This document shows positions 40,373 to 51,240 of a DNA stretch of 64,000 bases, piece after piece (position 1 is the stretch's first letter; each line of letters starts with the position of its first letter). Location: the NCBI GenBank assembly GCA_019459525.1, contig JAIBEY010000072.1, positions 124,001-188,000 on the forward strand, in the 5' to 3' direction. The position numbers and the translations under genes were made by a program. This DNA is from Prolixibacteraceae bacterium (GTDB lineage: Bacteria > Bacteroidota > Bacteroidia > Bacteroidales > Prolixibacteraceae). Under the pieces are notes generated by a model, which made no database searches, had not been told where the DNA came from, and saw only the letters and a program-made list of their open reading frames with translations.

Positions 40373-42373
40373 ATGAAACGGATGTCTATTTTATTAAGCC
40401 TTTTGGTTTTTGTTAGTTCTCAATTGTTTGCTCAAATTGTAGAACCTGTTAAATGGACTTTCGAATCGAAGCAGGACGGAACCGGAGCCACACTGATTTT
40501 TAAAGCTACGATTGAAGAAGGTTGGCACTTGTATGATACCCAATTGCCTGAAGGTGGCCCAATTAAAACAACGATACACTTCTCTGATTCAACTTTATTT
40601 GATTTTGACGGTGGATTGACCAAAGATCCGCAGCCTACCGAGGTTTTTGATAAGACCTTTAATATGAAGCTTGGATATTTTAGTAAACAGGCTGTATTGA
40701 CACAAAAGATCAAATTAAAAAGCTCCGGTAAAACTGAAATTAAAGGTTTTGTTGAGTTTATGTCGTGTAACGACGAAAGTTGCACTCCTCCAACCGAGGC
40801 TGAATTTGCTTTCAATCTGAATTCTTCTGATTCTAAAACTGAAGTTTCATCAACTGTAGCCCAGGCAGAGAGTGTTGACGCAACGAAAGGTTCCGGTAAT
40901 TTACTCCTTTTCCTGTTTTTTTCCTTTTTGGCAGGCCTTGCTGCTATTTTAACACCCTGCGTATTTCCGATGATTCCGATGACTGTGTCATTTTTTATGA
41001 ATAGTGGTGAGTCGAAAATAAAGTCACGGCTGTATGCTGCATTTTATGGTTTTTCCATCATTGCTATTTACACTATTGTTGGAACTTTAGTTGCGGTAAT
41101 ATTCGGTCCTGGAGCTGCCAATTGGTTGAGTACTCATTGGATTCCTAATCTGATTTTCTTTGCCGTATTTATGCTTTTTGCCTTTTCTTTCTTCGGAATG
41201 TTCGAGATTGTTTTGCCCAGTTGGTTAGTTAATAAATCTGACAAACAGGTCGATAAAGGAGGATTTATGGGCTCATTCTTTATGGCATTGACCTTAGTGC
41301 TGGTTTCTTTTTCCTGTACTGGTCCCATTGTTGGGGCGATCTTGGTGGAGTCTGCCGGTGGTCAGGTTTTGAAACCCATTGTGGGGATGTTCGGTTTTTC
41401 CCTTGCATTTGCGCTTCCGTTTACGCTGTTTGCGTTGTTCCCGGCATGGTTAAATAATCTGCCTAAATCCGGAGGTTGGTTAAATTCAGTAAAAGTTGTC
41501 CTTGGATTTTTAGAATTAGCTTTAGGATTAAAGTTTTTGAGTGTAGCCGATCAAACTTATCATTGGGGAATTTTGGACCGGGAAGTTTATCTGGCTTTAT
41601 GGATCGTGATTTTTGTTTTGCTAGGATTTTATCTGCTTGGGAAACTTAAATTCGCTCACGATAGCGACGTGAAACATGTATCGGTACCTCGCTTGCTTTT
41701 GGCAATAATCTCATTCTCATTCGTGGTCTATTTGGCTCCCGGGATGTTTGGCGCTCCGCTAAAAGCTATTTCCGGTTACCTTCCTCCACAAGCTACCCAT
41801 GATTTTGATTTGCACCAGATCATAAGAGATGAAATAAAATTGGCGCAACCACAAAGCGGGATGGTAAATTCGGTCGGGGGGTCTTCTGATGAGTTGTGTG
41901 AAAAACCAAAGTTTGGGGAATTTTTGCATTTGCCGCATGGACTGGAGGGCTATTTTGATTATGAGCAGGGAATGGCCTGTGCCAGGAAGCAGAATAAGCC
42001 AGTTTTTATTGACTTTACCGGTCATGGTTGCGTGAATTGCCGGGAGATGGAAGCCAATGTTTGGTCTGATCCGAGGGTGCTCGAACGGCTTAAAAATAAT
42101 TTTGTTGTTATAGCGCTCTACGTTGACGACAAATCGACTTTGCCTGAGAGTGAATGGATAACTTCCTCTTATGATGGAAAAGTGAAGAAAACATTAGGTA
42201 AAAAATACACTGACTTCCAGATTTCCAGATATGGTGTAAACGCTCAACCGTACTATGTTTTACTGGATGGGAAGGAACAAAAACTGGTTGAGCCGCGCGC
42301 TTACGATTTGAATGCCGATCGTTTTGTTGAATTTTTAGATTCAGCTTTAGCAGAATTTGAACGAAGAAAGTAG
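40373..42373 (+). CDS. dsbD: Protein-disulfide reductase DsbD
   Basis: A 666-residue membrane protein that brings electrons from cytoplasmic thioredoxin to periplasmic thiol proteins and cytochrome c maturation. After the signal peptide (about 1-21) comes the DsbD-alpha domain (about 25-150, with paired Cys in SCNDESC), then a membrane domain of eight helices holding the redox Cys pair in TPCVFPMIP and SFSCTGPIVG, and a C-terminal thioredoxin-like gamma domain (about 535-660) with CVNC (GHGCVNCREMEANVW). All six catalytic cysteines appear present. Size fits Bacteroidota DsbD. Confidence 0.94.
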   Translation: MKRMSILLSLLVFVSSQLFAQIVEPVKWTFESKQDGTGATLIFKATIEEGWHLYDTQLPEGGPIKTTIHFSDSTLFDFDGGLTKDPQPTEVFDKTFNMKLGYFSKQAVLTQKIKLKSSGKTEIKGFVEFMSCNDESCTPPTEAEFAFNLNSSDSKTEVSSTVAQAESVDATKGSGNLLLFLFFSFLAGLAAILTPCVFPMIPMTVSFFMNSGESKIKSRLYAAFYGFSIIAIYTIVGTLVAVIFGPGAANWLSTHWIPNLIFFAVFMLFAFSFFGMFEIVLPSWLVNKSDKQVDKGGFMGSFFMALTLVLVSFSCTGPIVGAILVESAGGQVLKPIVGMFGFSLAFALPFTLFALFPAWLNNLPKSGGWLNSVKVVLGFLELALGLKFLSVADQTYHWGILDREVYLALWIVIFVLLGFYLLGKLKFAHDSDVKHVSVPRLLLAIISFSFVVYLAPGMFGAPLKAISGYLPPQATHDFDLHQIIRDEIKLAQPQSGMVNSVGGSSDELCEKPKFGEFLHLPHGLEGYFDYEQGMACARKQNKPVFIDFTGHGCVNCREMEANVWSDPRVLERLKNNFVVIALYVDDKSTLPESEWITSSYDGKVKKTLGKKYTDFQISRYGVNAQPYYVLLDGKEQKLVEPRAYDLNADRFVEFLDSALAEFERRK

Positions 42374-42382
42374 GAAGTTTTC

Positions 42383-42390
42383 TATATTTG
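42383..42390 (+). promoter_or_regulatory. -7 box of the tRNA-Ser promoter
   Basis: TATATTTG fits TAnnTTTG and lies 20 bases before the tRNA. A TTTG at 42356-42359, inside the end of dsbD, is 23 bases upstream and may act as the -33 element. Confidence 0.5.
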
Positions 42391-42409
42391 TGCTCGAAAA
42401 TTTGATGAA

Positions 42410-42496
42410 GGAGAGTTGCCGGAGTGGTCGATCGGGGCAGACTCGAAATCTGTTGTACCCTTCGGGGTACCGGGGGTTCGAATCCCTCACTCTCCG
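42410..42496 (+). tRNA. tRNA-Ser (anticodon CGA)
   Basis: An 87-base class II tRNA. The acceptor stem GGAGAGT (42410-42416) pairs with ACTCTCC (42489-42495), the anticodon loop is CTCGAAA with anticodon CGA, a long variable arm (GTACC-CTTCG-GGGTAC) follows, and the T arm contains GGTTCGAATCC. The CCA end is not encoded (GCAAA follows). Long variable arm and anticodon identify serine. Confidence 0.95.
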
Positions 42497-42502
42497 CAAA
42501 AA

Positions 42503-42529
42503 AAGGGAGGTCTTTTCAGAACCTCCCTT
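42503..42529 (-). terminator. Terminator for the proline dehydrogenase gene (also ends the tRNA)
   Basis: AAGGGAGGT (42503-42511) pairs with ACCTCCCTT (42521-42529). On the minus strand the stem runs into seven T residues, so it terminates the proline dehydrogenase mRNA; on the plus strand it can block read-through from the tRNA. Confidence 0.78.
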
Positions 42530-42545
42530 GTAATAACCCCTAAAA

Positions 42546-43457
42546 TTAACCCCTAAAAAAAAGTGCTTTTATAATGTGTGAAGCGATCTTCGGATTTTCC
42601 TTCAATCGTCGGGTGGAGTAGCCGAACCAATCTTTTCCGAAGGGCACATAAACACGCATTTTATATCCTTGCTTTACAATGCTGGTTCTTAATTCAGGAG
42701 TAACTCCGTAAAGCATCTGGAATTCATATTTTGTTTTATCAATGTTTTTTTCTTTGATGATATTCAGGGCACTGTCAACCAGGAATTTATCGTGGGTTGC
42801 AATTCCTATGTACATGTGGTTGTCGAGCATAAAATTCAGATCGTCTAAATAGTGCTCACAAACCTCTTCATAAGTCTTAAATGCAATATGTTTGGGTTCA
42901 ACATAAATACCTTTACATAGCCTGAAATTTAAAGGAGTCCCATTCACATGTATTTCACTGAGGTTAATCAGGTCGTTTTTTGTGCGACGCAAATAGGCTT
43001 GAATAACCAACCCGACATGTGCCGGATATTTTTGCTGAAACTTACGGTAGATATCCAATTCGCTGTCAACACATTGCGAATCTTCCATGTCAATTCGGAT
43101 AAAACTGTTCTTTTCTACCGCTTTTTTGATTACTTCTTCAATGTTGGCAAAGCAAATGTTCGTATCAATGAGCAACCCAAACATGGTTGGTTTAAGCGAA
43201 AAGTTGCCAATAATTCCTTCAGAAGTAAATCGTTCTATAATTTCGATGTACTTGTTTTTATTTTCCTCCGCTTGTTCAATAGTAGAAATAAATTCCCCAA
43301 GCAGGTCAACTGTAACTTCAATGCCTTGTTGATTTAATTCTCTGCAGGCTTTTAATCCATCTTCAATAGTTTCGCCCGCAATATATCGTTTGGAAAAAAT
43401 CCAGATCAACTTTTTGGGCATATATGGAAGCGTATTTGCAATAAGTTTGTTAAGCAT
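42546..43457 (-). CDS. Proline dehydrogenase (single-domain)
   Basis: A 303-residue FAD enzyme that oxidises proline to pyrroline-5-carboxylate. TIM-barrel landmarks: IEVTVDLLGEFISTIEQAE, FIRIDMEDSQCVDSELDIYR, GLVIQAYLRRTKNDL, FRLCKGIYVEPKHIAF, IGIATHDKFLV and the C-terminal FQMLYGVTPELR and VYVPFGKDWFGYSTRRLKENP, the last being the proline-binding RR-type helix. The partner P5C dehydrogenase is not fused but is encoded at 61734 on the other strand. Start is ATG at 43457. Confidence 0.94.
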   Translation of the reverse strand: MLNKLIANTLPYMPKKLIWIFSKRYIAGETIEDGLKACRELNQQGIEVTVDLLGEFISTIEQAEENKNKYIEIIERFTSEGIIGNFSLKPTMFGLLIDTNICFANIEEVIKKAVEKNSFIRIDMEDSQCVDSELDIYRKFQQKYPAHVGLVIQAYLRRTKNDLINLSEIHVNGTPLNFRLCKGIYVEPKHIAFKTYEEVCEHYLDDLNFMLDNHMYIGIATHDKFLVDSALNIIKEKNIDKTKYEFQMLYGVTPELRTSIVKQGYKMRVYVPFGKDWFGYSTRRLKENPKIASHIIKALFFRG

Positions 43458-43678
43458 TTTTTATGTATTTCAGTTCGAATTTTGCAAAGTAAAAATACAG
43501 AAGTAGAGAGATGGATTTGATGATGTTTATCAAGGTGAACTTATGATTTTACGCAGCTTTTATGCCATTTTTTATTTATTAAATCGATTCTTTTGCTGTT
43601 CCGAAAAATAATCAACGGAATAGGTGGATAGTGACAATAAATTTTTATTTTTGGCAAAATTTAATTGGAAAGAGGCAT

Positions 43679-44278
43679 ATGAAAAATACATCATTAATAG
43701 TTAGTGCTGTTTTGTTTGTTGCAGTTGCAGTTCTTTATGTACTGCATTTTAGTGGAAATAAAATGAATGGTTCCGGGGTTGGTGGTGATTCTGAAAACGG
43801 TGCTTCTTCTGAATTAAAGATTGCTTTTATTAAAGTTGATTCGCTGGTTGTTAACTACGATTTTGCTCAGGAAATGCATGACGGATTTACCAAACAGCAA
43901 GAGTCTTTCACGAAGGAATATGGCGAAAAACGTAGTCGTTTTGAGTCACAGGCTGCTAATTTTCAGGAAAAGGTACAGCGAGGCGGTTTCCTTACCCAGG
44001 AACGTGCCATGCAGGAGCGTGACCGTCTGGTTGTTGAAGAACAGCAAATAGCCAAGCTTGATCAGGAATTGTCGGCAAAACTGTCGCAGATGCAGGCCGA
44101 TAATAATAAGCAGCTATTGGATAGTGTAATGAATTACCTGAAGATTTATAATAAAGATAAAAAATACAGTTATATACTGAATGCTGCTGAGGTTCTGATT
44201 GGTGACGAAACACAGAATGTTACCAAAGAAGTTTTGACCGGGTTGAATGCCAGGTACGCGAAAGCAAAATTGAAATAG
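43679..44278 (+). CDS. OmpH/Skp-like periplasmic chaperone
   Basis: A 199-residue protein with an N-terminal hydrophobic anchor or signal (SLIVSAVLFVAVAVLYVLHF), a beta strand starting LKIAFIKVDSLVVNY, then a long coiled-coil region (about 70-145, rich in Gln/Glu/Lys with KQQESFTKEYGEKRSRFESQ) and a closing strand YSYILNAAEVL. This is the Skp layout of an outer-membrane protein chaperone. The ATG at 43679 is used; in-frame sequence upstream contains the probable -7 box TATTTTTG (43646-43653). Most Bacteroidota have several such genes, so this may be a paralogue of the BamA-linked copy. Confidence 0.85.
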   Translation: MKNTSLIVSAVLFVAVAVLYVLHFSGNKMNGSGVGGDSENGASSELKIAFIKVDSLVVNYDFAQEMHDGFTKQQESFTKEYGEKRSRFESQAANFQEKVQRGGFLTQERAMQERDRLVVEEQQIAKLDQELSAKLSQMQADNNKQLLDSVMNYLKIYNKDKKYSYILNAAEVLIGDETQNVTKEVLTGLNARYAKAKLK

Positions 44279-44300
44279 TTAAACCTGATTATAATACTGA

Positions 44301-44327
44301 AAATCCGAAGTAATTCGGATTTTTTTA
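44301..44327 (+). terminator. Terminator after the Skp-like gene
   Basis: AAATCCGAA (44301-44309) pairs with TTCGGATTT (44314-44322) with a 4-base loop and a T run. Confidence 0.88.
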
Positions 44328-44358
44328 TTTGTACCAATTTATTCTGAAAATTCCACGC

Positions 44359-45552
44359 ATGTTTGCAGAAAGGTATATTCAAAAAAATGTGGTTTACCCT
44401 GCCTTCATTTCGGCAGAAGTTTCCCCATCGCTTTCGATGATTGTGATGATTCCGTGCCTTAACGAACCCGAAATAATCCGAACACTGGAATCTCTATGGA
44501 ATTGCGATCCTGTTAAATCATTTTGCGAGGTAATTGTTATCGTTAATAATTCCGAATCCAGTCCGGAGGAAGTAAAAGAGTTTAACCGGAAAACCCTGCA
44601 AAATCTTCAGCTTTGGAAAGAGAAAAATGATCGCCCGCATTTGGTTTTAAATCCCATTTATGCTTCGGCCGTAACAGACAAATTTGCAGGGGCCGGAATG
44701 GCTCGCAAAATAGGCATGGATGAGGCTGTACGGCGGTTTAATGCGATAAATAAGCCTGATGGGGTCATCATTTCAACAGATTCCGATTGCCTTTTCTCGC
44801 ACAATTATCTGCAGCGAATCGAATATACTTTTACTCAAAACAAATCCTGTTTTGCTGCTACCCTGAATTTCGAACACAGGGTGGCTGAAATGGATAATCC
44901 AAGGCAAAAGTTGGGCATTCGGCTTTACGAAGATTATTTGCGCTATTATAAAAAGGCTTTGGATTTTGCCGGATTTCCCCATTCAATTTACACAATCGGT
45001 TCTGCATTTGCGGTGCGGGCTGATGCTTACATTAAGCAGGGAGGGATGAATCGGCGTCAGGCTGGAGAAGATTTTTATTTCCTGAATAAACTTACCCATT
45101 TAGGACCGATTCCTGAAATTAATGATGCCTTTGTTTATCCGTCAGCCCGGGTTTCCAATCGGGTTCCGTTTGGAACCGGTGCTGCCATGACTAAATGGAT
45201 GAATGAAACGGAGGATTTGAGTGTAACCTACAATTTTGCGGCTTTCCTGGATATGAAAAAACTGTTCGGTCTGGTTGATTCTTTATTTAGGATCAGCGCC
45301 GAGGATTATTCCAGATTTATATTGTCCTTACCCGATTCTGTTAGAGAATACCTTCAAACGCTGGATTTTGAATCAAAACTTACAGAAGTTAATCAGAATA
45401 GTTCTTCGTTGGCTTCTTTCAGGAAACGATTTTTTCAGTTCTTCGATGCGTTTATCATCCTTCGTTTTCTGAATCTGGCTCATCAAAAATACTATCCGAA
45501 ACAAAATCTTGCGGAAGCCATTTGCCAACTTGAGGGGCTGTCAAAAAAATAA
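44359..45552 (+). CDS. Family 2 glycosyltransferase
   Basis: A 397-residue GT-A enzyme, probably cytoplasmic or membrane-associated. The nucleotide-sugar fold shows as SMIVMIPCLNEPEIIRTLESL and CEVIVIVNNSESS, with the metal-binding DxD as STDSDCLF. Further on IYTIGSAFAVRADAYIKQGG and RRQAGEDFYFLNKL resemble the acceptor-side ED motif. No membrane-spanning segment is clear. Acceptor and donor are unknown. The ATG at 44359 is used; a TTG 30 bases upstream lies directly after the terminator. No other cell-surface glycan genes are adjacent. Confidence 0.85.
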   Translation: MFAERYIQKNVVYPAFISAEVSPSLSMIVMIPCLNEPEIIRTLESLWNCDPVKSFCEVIVIVNNSESSPEEVKEFNRKTLQNLQLWKEKNDRPHLVLNPIYASAVTDKFAGAGMARKIGMDEAVRRFNAINKPDGVIISTDSDCLFSHNYLQRIEYTFTQNKSCFAATLNFEHRVAEMDNPRQKLGIRLYEDYLRYYKKALDFAGFPHSIYTIGSAFAVRADAYIKQGGMNRRQAGEDFYFLNKLTHLGPIPEINDAFVYPSARVSNRVPFGTGAAMTKWMNETEDLSVTYNFAAFLDMKKLFGLVDSLFRISAEDYSRFILSLPDSVREYLQTLDFESKLTEVNQNSSSLASFRKRFFQFFDAFIILRFLNLAHQKYYPKQNLAEAICQLEGLSKK

Positions 45553-45617
45553 GGAACATAGAACAAGAAACGAGAAATCAGGAAGACCCGTTTCTCGTTT
45601 CTTATTTTTTGTTCCTT
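45551..45617. terminator. Long bidirectional hairpin terminator with 7-base periodicity
   Basis: AAGGAAC (45551-45557) pairs with GTTCCTT (45611-45617) and a perfect 13-base inner stem joins 45565-45577 and 45591-45603. T-rich sequence occurs on both sides. It lies between the convergent glycosyltransferase and araA genes and overlaps the glycosyltransferase stop codon. Arms can be read as 7-base units (AGAACAA, GAAACGA, GAAATCA). Confidence 0.75.
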
Positions 45618-45638
45618 ATTCAATGTTATCTTGTCAGC

Positions 45639-47150
45639 TTATCTAACTCCGCTGGATAACAGGTAATACAAATCATTCCATTTCAATTCTTTTTTGAAAT
45701 CAGAAATACATGTGTTTTTGTTGATCTGGACCAATTCGATTCCTGCCATGTCGCAAAAATCTTCAATGTATTCGGCAGTAACCGCCTGACTAAATGCGTT
45801 GTGATGGGCACCTCCGGCATAAATCCATGCAGCAGCGCCTGTTTTAAGGTCTGGCATTGGAGTCCACAATGCGCTGGCAACCGGTAATTTTTCCAACTTA
45901 GCTTCTGGCGCAACACATTCCACATCGTGCACCACCATCCGGAAACGGGTACCCATGTCGATAAGGCTGGTGCAGGTGGCAGGGCCGGTTTGCGTGTTGA
46001 ACACTAAACGGGCTGGAGCATCTTTCCCTCCAATTCCGAGCGGGTGTACTTCAATTTTAGCTTTTCCATCGGCAATACTTGGGCAGATTTCGAGCATGTG
46101 CGAGCCCAACGCTTTGTACCCGGTAGCTGGGTTAAGGTGATAGGTGTAATCTTCCATGAACGAGCAACCGCCTTTCAGGCCAATTCCCATAACTTTTACC
46201 GCGCGTACCAGTGCCGCATGTTTCCAGTCACCTTCAGCTCCGAAACCATAACCGGCGGCCATTAACCGTTGCGAAGCCAGTCCCGGAAGTTGTTTCAATC
46301 CATGTAAGTCTTCGAATGTAGTGGTGAAAGCCTTAAAACCGCCAGCTTCCAAAAACGATTTGATGCCGGCTTCAATACGGGCCTGATAACGGACACTTTC
46401 GTGGTATTTTCCGCCAACCATAGCTTCTTTATTGAATTCGTAGGTGTCGTTATATTCTTCGATCAGTTTGTCGATTTGAGCCTCGCTTACACCATCGATA
46501 ATTTTTACAATGTCGCCAACCGGCCAGGTATTAACCGAAAGTCCAAGTTTAATCTGTGCTTCAACCTTGTCGCCTTCAGTAACGGCAACTTCGCGCATGT
46601 TGTCGCCAAAACGGGCAAGTTTGGCGCCTTGCATATCGTACCATGCGGCGGCAGCACGACTCCATACGCCAATACGTTCCTGAACATCGTCTTCTTTCCA
46701 ATAGCCAACCACTACCTTGCGGCTTTTACGAAGACGGGTTAAAATGAAGCCATGTTCGCGATCGCCGTGTGCAGCCTGATTGAGATTCATGAAATCCATA
46801 TCGATTTCAGCCCAGGGAAGGTCGCGATTGAATTGGGTGTGCAACTGGAGCATCGGTTTGTTTAATAACTTCAACCCGTTGATCCACATTTTCGATGGTG
46901 AAAAGGTGTGGCACCAGGTAATAATACCAATACACTGTTTGGCAGAGTTGGCATCAATACAAAGATTGGTTATTTCGTCGGGGCTTTTCATTACCGATTT
47001 GTGTACGACGGTTACCGGTATCTGGGCTGAACTATTGAAAAATGCTGCAATCTCTTTGGAGTTGGTATCTACTTTCTTCAGTACCTCTGGCCCATATAGA
47101 TTTTGGCTGCCAGTTACAAACCAAATTTCTAATTCCTTTAAGTTTATCAT
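45639..47150 (-). CDS. araA: L-arabinose isomerase
   Basis: A 503-residue isomerase that converts L-arabinose to L-ribulose with Mn2+. Family landmarks: [18 protein letters not shown] at the N-terminus, [54 protein letters not shown] and [27 protein letters not shown], which include the metal-binding Glu and His residues. Length is normal. No araB, araD or transporter is next to it, so the rest of the arabinose pathway must be elsewhere. Confidence 0.97.
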   Translation of the reverse strand: MINLKELEIWFVTGSQNLYGPEVLKKVDTNSKEIAAFFNSSAQIPVTVVHKSVMKSPDEITNLCIDANSAKQCIGIITWCHTFSPSKMWINGLKLLNKPMLQLHTQFNRDLPWAEIDMDFMNLNQAAHGDREHGFILTRLRKSRKVVVGYWKEDDVQERIGVWSRAAAAWYDMQGAKLARFGDNMREVAVTEGDKVEAQIKLGLSVNTWPVGDIVKIIDGVSEAQIDKLIEEYNDTYEFNKEAMVGGKYHESVRYQARIEAGIKSFLEAGGFKAFTTTFEDLHGLKQLPGLASQRLMAAGYGFGAEGDWKHAALVRAVKVMGIGLKGGCSFMEDYTYHLNPATGYKALGSHMLEICPSIADGKAKIEVHPLGIGGKDAPARLVFNTQTGPATCTSLIDMGTRFRMVVHDVECVAPEAKLEKLPVASALWTPMPDLKTGAAAWIYAGGAHHNAFSQAVTAEYIEDFCDMAGIELVQINKNTCISDFKKELKWNDLYYLLSSGVR

Positions 47151-47282
47151 GATCCTAAAATTTTTAAATGATTCTGTTTCGTGGGATAAAAATAGGCAAT
47201 TAATAATAAATGTAAATATTACACTTATGAAATTATCTCAATTTTTGCTTGTTATTGAACATGTTTTTGATGTAAATGCTTG

Positions 47283-48728
<1,446 letters not shown>

Positions 48729-48736
48729 TTGAATAC

Positions 48737-49006
48737 TTATCTAATTGTGAAGTTTTTGAATTGTCTTGACGGAAAAATGTCGGAAACGGAAAATGTCTGG
48801 ACGACGGCTCTGGCCGGACCAATTTTAAGCCATTCAATAAAAGTTGCCAGATTATTTTGCTCTCCCTCGGCTTCAATTTCTACTTTTCCTTCAGGAGTAT
48901 TGAGAACCCAGCCCGTTATTTGCAGTTCTTCGGCTTTGTATTGTGCAAAGTATCGAAACCCAACGCCCTGCACACGTCCGCCGATCAGGATGTAAACGGA
49001 TTTCAC
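48737..49006 (-). CDS. Acylphosphatase
   Basis: An 89-residue acylphosphatase that hydrolyses acyl phosphates. The catalytic loop GGRVQGVGFRYFAQYKAEEL and the second motif GWVLNTPEGKVEIEAEGE are intact, with the catalytic Arg in VGFR and the Asn in LNTPEG. The start is a GTG at 49006 (VKSVYILIGG), 8 bases after the membrane protein gene stops; no ATG gives a plausible start, and longer frames overlap that gene. The aromatic decarboxylase follows after 8 bases. Confidence 0.92.
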   Translation of the reverse strand: MKSVYILIGGRVQGVGFRYFAQYKAEELQITGWVLNTPEGKVEIEAEGEQNNLATFIEWLKIGPARAVVQTFSVSDIFPSRQFKNFTIR

Positions 49007-49014
49007 CCGGAAAC

Positions 49015-49389
49015 TTAAAAACTGGATTCTCTGGATTCGCCAAAGGCTGCAACAGTTTCGGGCTGAATTAAAGCCCAGATAGAATAAATTCCGATGGCAG
49101 TTCCGAACGGGAAGCTGAAAATCTCGATGACAGAAAGAATCAGTGTTAAGATTCTTGCCCATTCTTTTCGTTTGTAAAGGCCCATTCCTGCCAGAATTCC
49201 GGGAACAGAAATAACAATGAATACGACTGCTAAAACATCAGCAATAATCGAAAGAACCGTTGTTGCATTGACATCGTCAACAAACCCACCAACCAGTTTT
49301 AGAACAGTAAAAATCAGAAATGCAATCAATAAATTAAAAATGCTTAATCCGATTTGAAAGGCAGCAACGATGTTAATGTGTTTTTCCAT
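49015..49389 (-). CDS. Small four-helix membrane protein of unknown function
   Basis: A 124-residue protein with about four membrane segments (FNLLIAFLIFTVLKLVGGFV, VLSIIADVLAVVFIVISVPGI, GMGLYKRKEWARILTLILSV, FGTAIGIYSIWAL). The GLYKRKEWAR loop recurs in small bacterial membrane proteins of unassigned role. I do not recognise a function. It is first in a same-strand run with the acylphosphatase and the decarboxylase. Confidence 0.8.
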   Translation of the reverse strand: MEKHINIVAAFQIGLSIFNLLIAFLIFTVLKLVGGFVDDVNATTVLSIIADVLAVVFIVISVPGILAGMGLYKRKEWARILTLILSVIEIFSFPFGTAIGIYSIWALIQPETVAAFGESRESSF

Positions 49390-49595
49390 GATGGCGAGTT
49401 TTTAATGAGTTTTTTGGTGTTCTAAAAGTATATATTATCTAACATTTAGTCAATTTTATTTTCGGGTGTTTCTGTTGATGCTAAATATGTTTTATGCTTG
49501 AACTAATTTGATTTAGAATTGTATAACTTAGCATACGTTTAATTTTTTTGCGAATAAAAATTACTTTTACCGTTCAAAAGGGGAGGAAAGTTATT

Positions 49596-49859
49596 ATGGA
49601 AGTTTTGAAGGTTGTAATATTGGCCATTGTAATTATGTGTTTTGTTTTTCTGGCTTTAGCCACCCAGATATTACTCAAGAAGGGAGGTAAGTTTCCAAAT
49701 ACGCACATTGGGAGTAACAAATACCTGAAATCGAACGGCATTACCTGTGCCCAGACTTACGATAAAATTGAACAGGCTCAGGCCAGGAAGGAACTTCGTT
49801 TCAAAAAAATAGCAATCGAAGATTCTGCTACTGAGACAGACTCGACTTACCTTTGTTGA
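49596..49859 (+). CDS. Small membrane-anchored protein of the Bacteroidota
   Basis: An 87-residue protein with one N-terminal membrane helix (VVILAIVIMCFVFLALATQILL) and a soluble part with the pattern GGKFPNTHIGSNKYLKSNGI followed by TCAQT. I recall similar small 'membrane or secreted' proteins with a FPNTHIG-type motif and a single Cys in many Bacteroidota, but no function is known to me. ATG at 49596 gives the helix right at the start; an upstream ATG at 49548 is less likely. Confidence 0.7.
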   Translation: MEVLKVVILAIVIMCFVFLALATQILLKKGGKFPNTHIGSNKYLKSNGITCAQTYDKIEQAQARKELRFKKIAIEDSATETDSTYLC

Positions 49860-49968
49860 GAAAACTGGCATTGAAAAGGGAGATATTCTAAAGAAGGTTT
49901 CCTGTTTTCGTTTCCGGAAATGCATGATTTTGGTTCGATCTATTTTTTAATTGTTAGCAAATCTCGTG

Positions 49969-51240
49969 ATGTTACGCTTTAAAAAATATCTGGACTATTT
50001 TAAAAAGTTGATTTACGGAGAATCAGCCTCTGCATTCGAAGATCAGTTGAGTTTATTGACATCGATATCAGTTACGATAATTTTAGCTTTTAGCACCATT
50101 TTTAATGTTGCTATGGGCCTGAAGAATTCACTTATTGTTTCGTCTTTTGTTGGAGCTATTATTTATTTCGGATTATACCTTCTTGGACGCTTAGTTAATC
50201 GTGGAAAGCTATTCCTTTTGCTCTTCAGTATAATTACCCTTTTTTATCTCGATATTATCTGGTACTTAAATTTCGCGTCAAATGGCCCGGTTTTACCTCT
50301 GTTTGTCGTCTTTTATGCTTTTCTGATTTTAGTTTTCAACAGAAAGTATTATGCCCTAATTTTCCTGATTATTTTTCTGAATCTATTGGGGATGTATTTG
50401 GTCGAATCGGTTTATTACAACGAGATAGGAACCTACTTAAATATAGAGACTAAACTTTTAGATATCTATATGGGTATGGTGTTCAGTCTTTTAGTTATAT
50501 ACTCCTTTGTGGTAGCTATCAAAAAGAACTATATCCATGAGCAAGAACGGGCGAGGATGTCAGATCGGCTCAAGTCAGCATTTTTGGCCAATATGTCGCA
50601 CGAAATACGGACACCGCTAAACGCTATAGTTGGGTTCTCGTCCTTGATTTCTGAGGCTGATTTGACGGAGGATGACAAAATAATGTTTCGGGAACAAGTA
50701 CAGAGTAACAGTGACTATTTAATAAGCCTGATAGAAGATATTATCGATGTTTCAAAGATTGAATCGAATCAATTGACGATTAAATTGCAGGAGATTAATG
50801 TTGTTCCCCTGATTACGAAAATTGTTCAGACGTTTCAGCTAGCTATTGCATCCAATAAAAATGTTCGGGTTGTGACCAATCTTGGTGCTACAGCTATTCT
50901 GGTAACAGCCGATCAGGTCAGGCTGGAACAAATATTACGAAATCTACTCGCGAATGCCATAAAGTTTACCGATGATGGTGTTATTGAGGTTGACTGTGAA
51001 AAGAGAAACGATTTTTACATCTTCTCGGTGAAAGATACCGGGATTGGAATTCATTTGGAGCATCAGCTTGCCATTTTTGAGCGCTTCCGAAAGATTGATA
51101 ACAGCAAGCAATATTTACATCGTGGAACCGGAATCGGCTTGTTTCTTTCAAAACAGTTGGTCGAACTTTTGGGCGGAAAAATATGGGTAGAATCCGAAGT
51201 TGGAGTTGGCTCCACTTTTTATTTCACAATCCCCGCATAA
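49969..51240 (+). CDS. Membrane sensor histidine kinase
   Basis: A 423-residue kinase. The N-terminal half has about six membrane helices (residues 30-185) and no periplasmic sensor domain of note, then a dimerisation/HisKA region with the phosphorylated His211 (LANMSHEIRTPLNAIVGFSS) and an HATPase domain with N box (LRNLLANAIKFTDDGVI), G1 (VKDTGIGI) and G2 (RGTGIGLFLSKQLVELLGGKI). No receiver domain is fused and no response regulator is adjacent. The ATG at 49969 is preferred over TTG 49951 and GTG 49966. It ends inside the convergent alpha/beta hydrolase gene (22-base overlap). Confidence 0.93.
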   Translation: MLRFKKYLDYFKKLIYGESASAFEDQLSLLTSISVTIILAFSTIFNVAMGLKNSLIVSSFVGAIIYFGLYLLGRLVNRGKLFLLLFSIITLFYLDIIWYLNFASNGPVLPLFVVFYAFLILVFNRKYYALIFLIIFLNLLGMYLVESVYYNEIGTYLNIETKLLDIYMGMVFSLLVIYSFVVAIKKNYIHEQERARMSDRLKSAFLANMSHEIRTPLNAIVGFSSLISEADLTEDDKIMFREQVQSNSDYLISLIEDIIDVSKIESNQLTIKLQEINVVPLITKIVQTFQLAIASNKNVRVVTNLGATAILVTADQVRLEQILRNLLANAIKFTDDGVIEVDCEKRNDFYIFSVKDTGIGIHLEHQLAIFERFRKIDNSKQYLHRGTGIGLFLSKQLVELLGGKIWVESEVGVGSTFYFTIPA

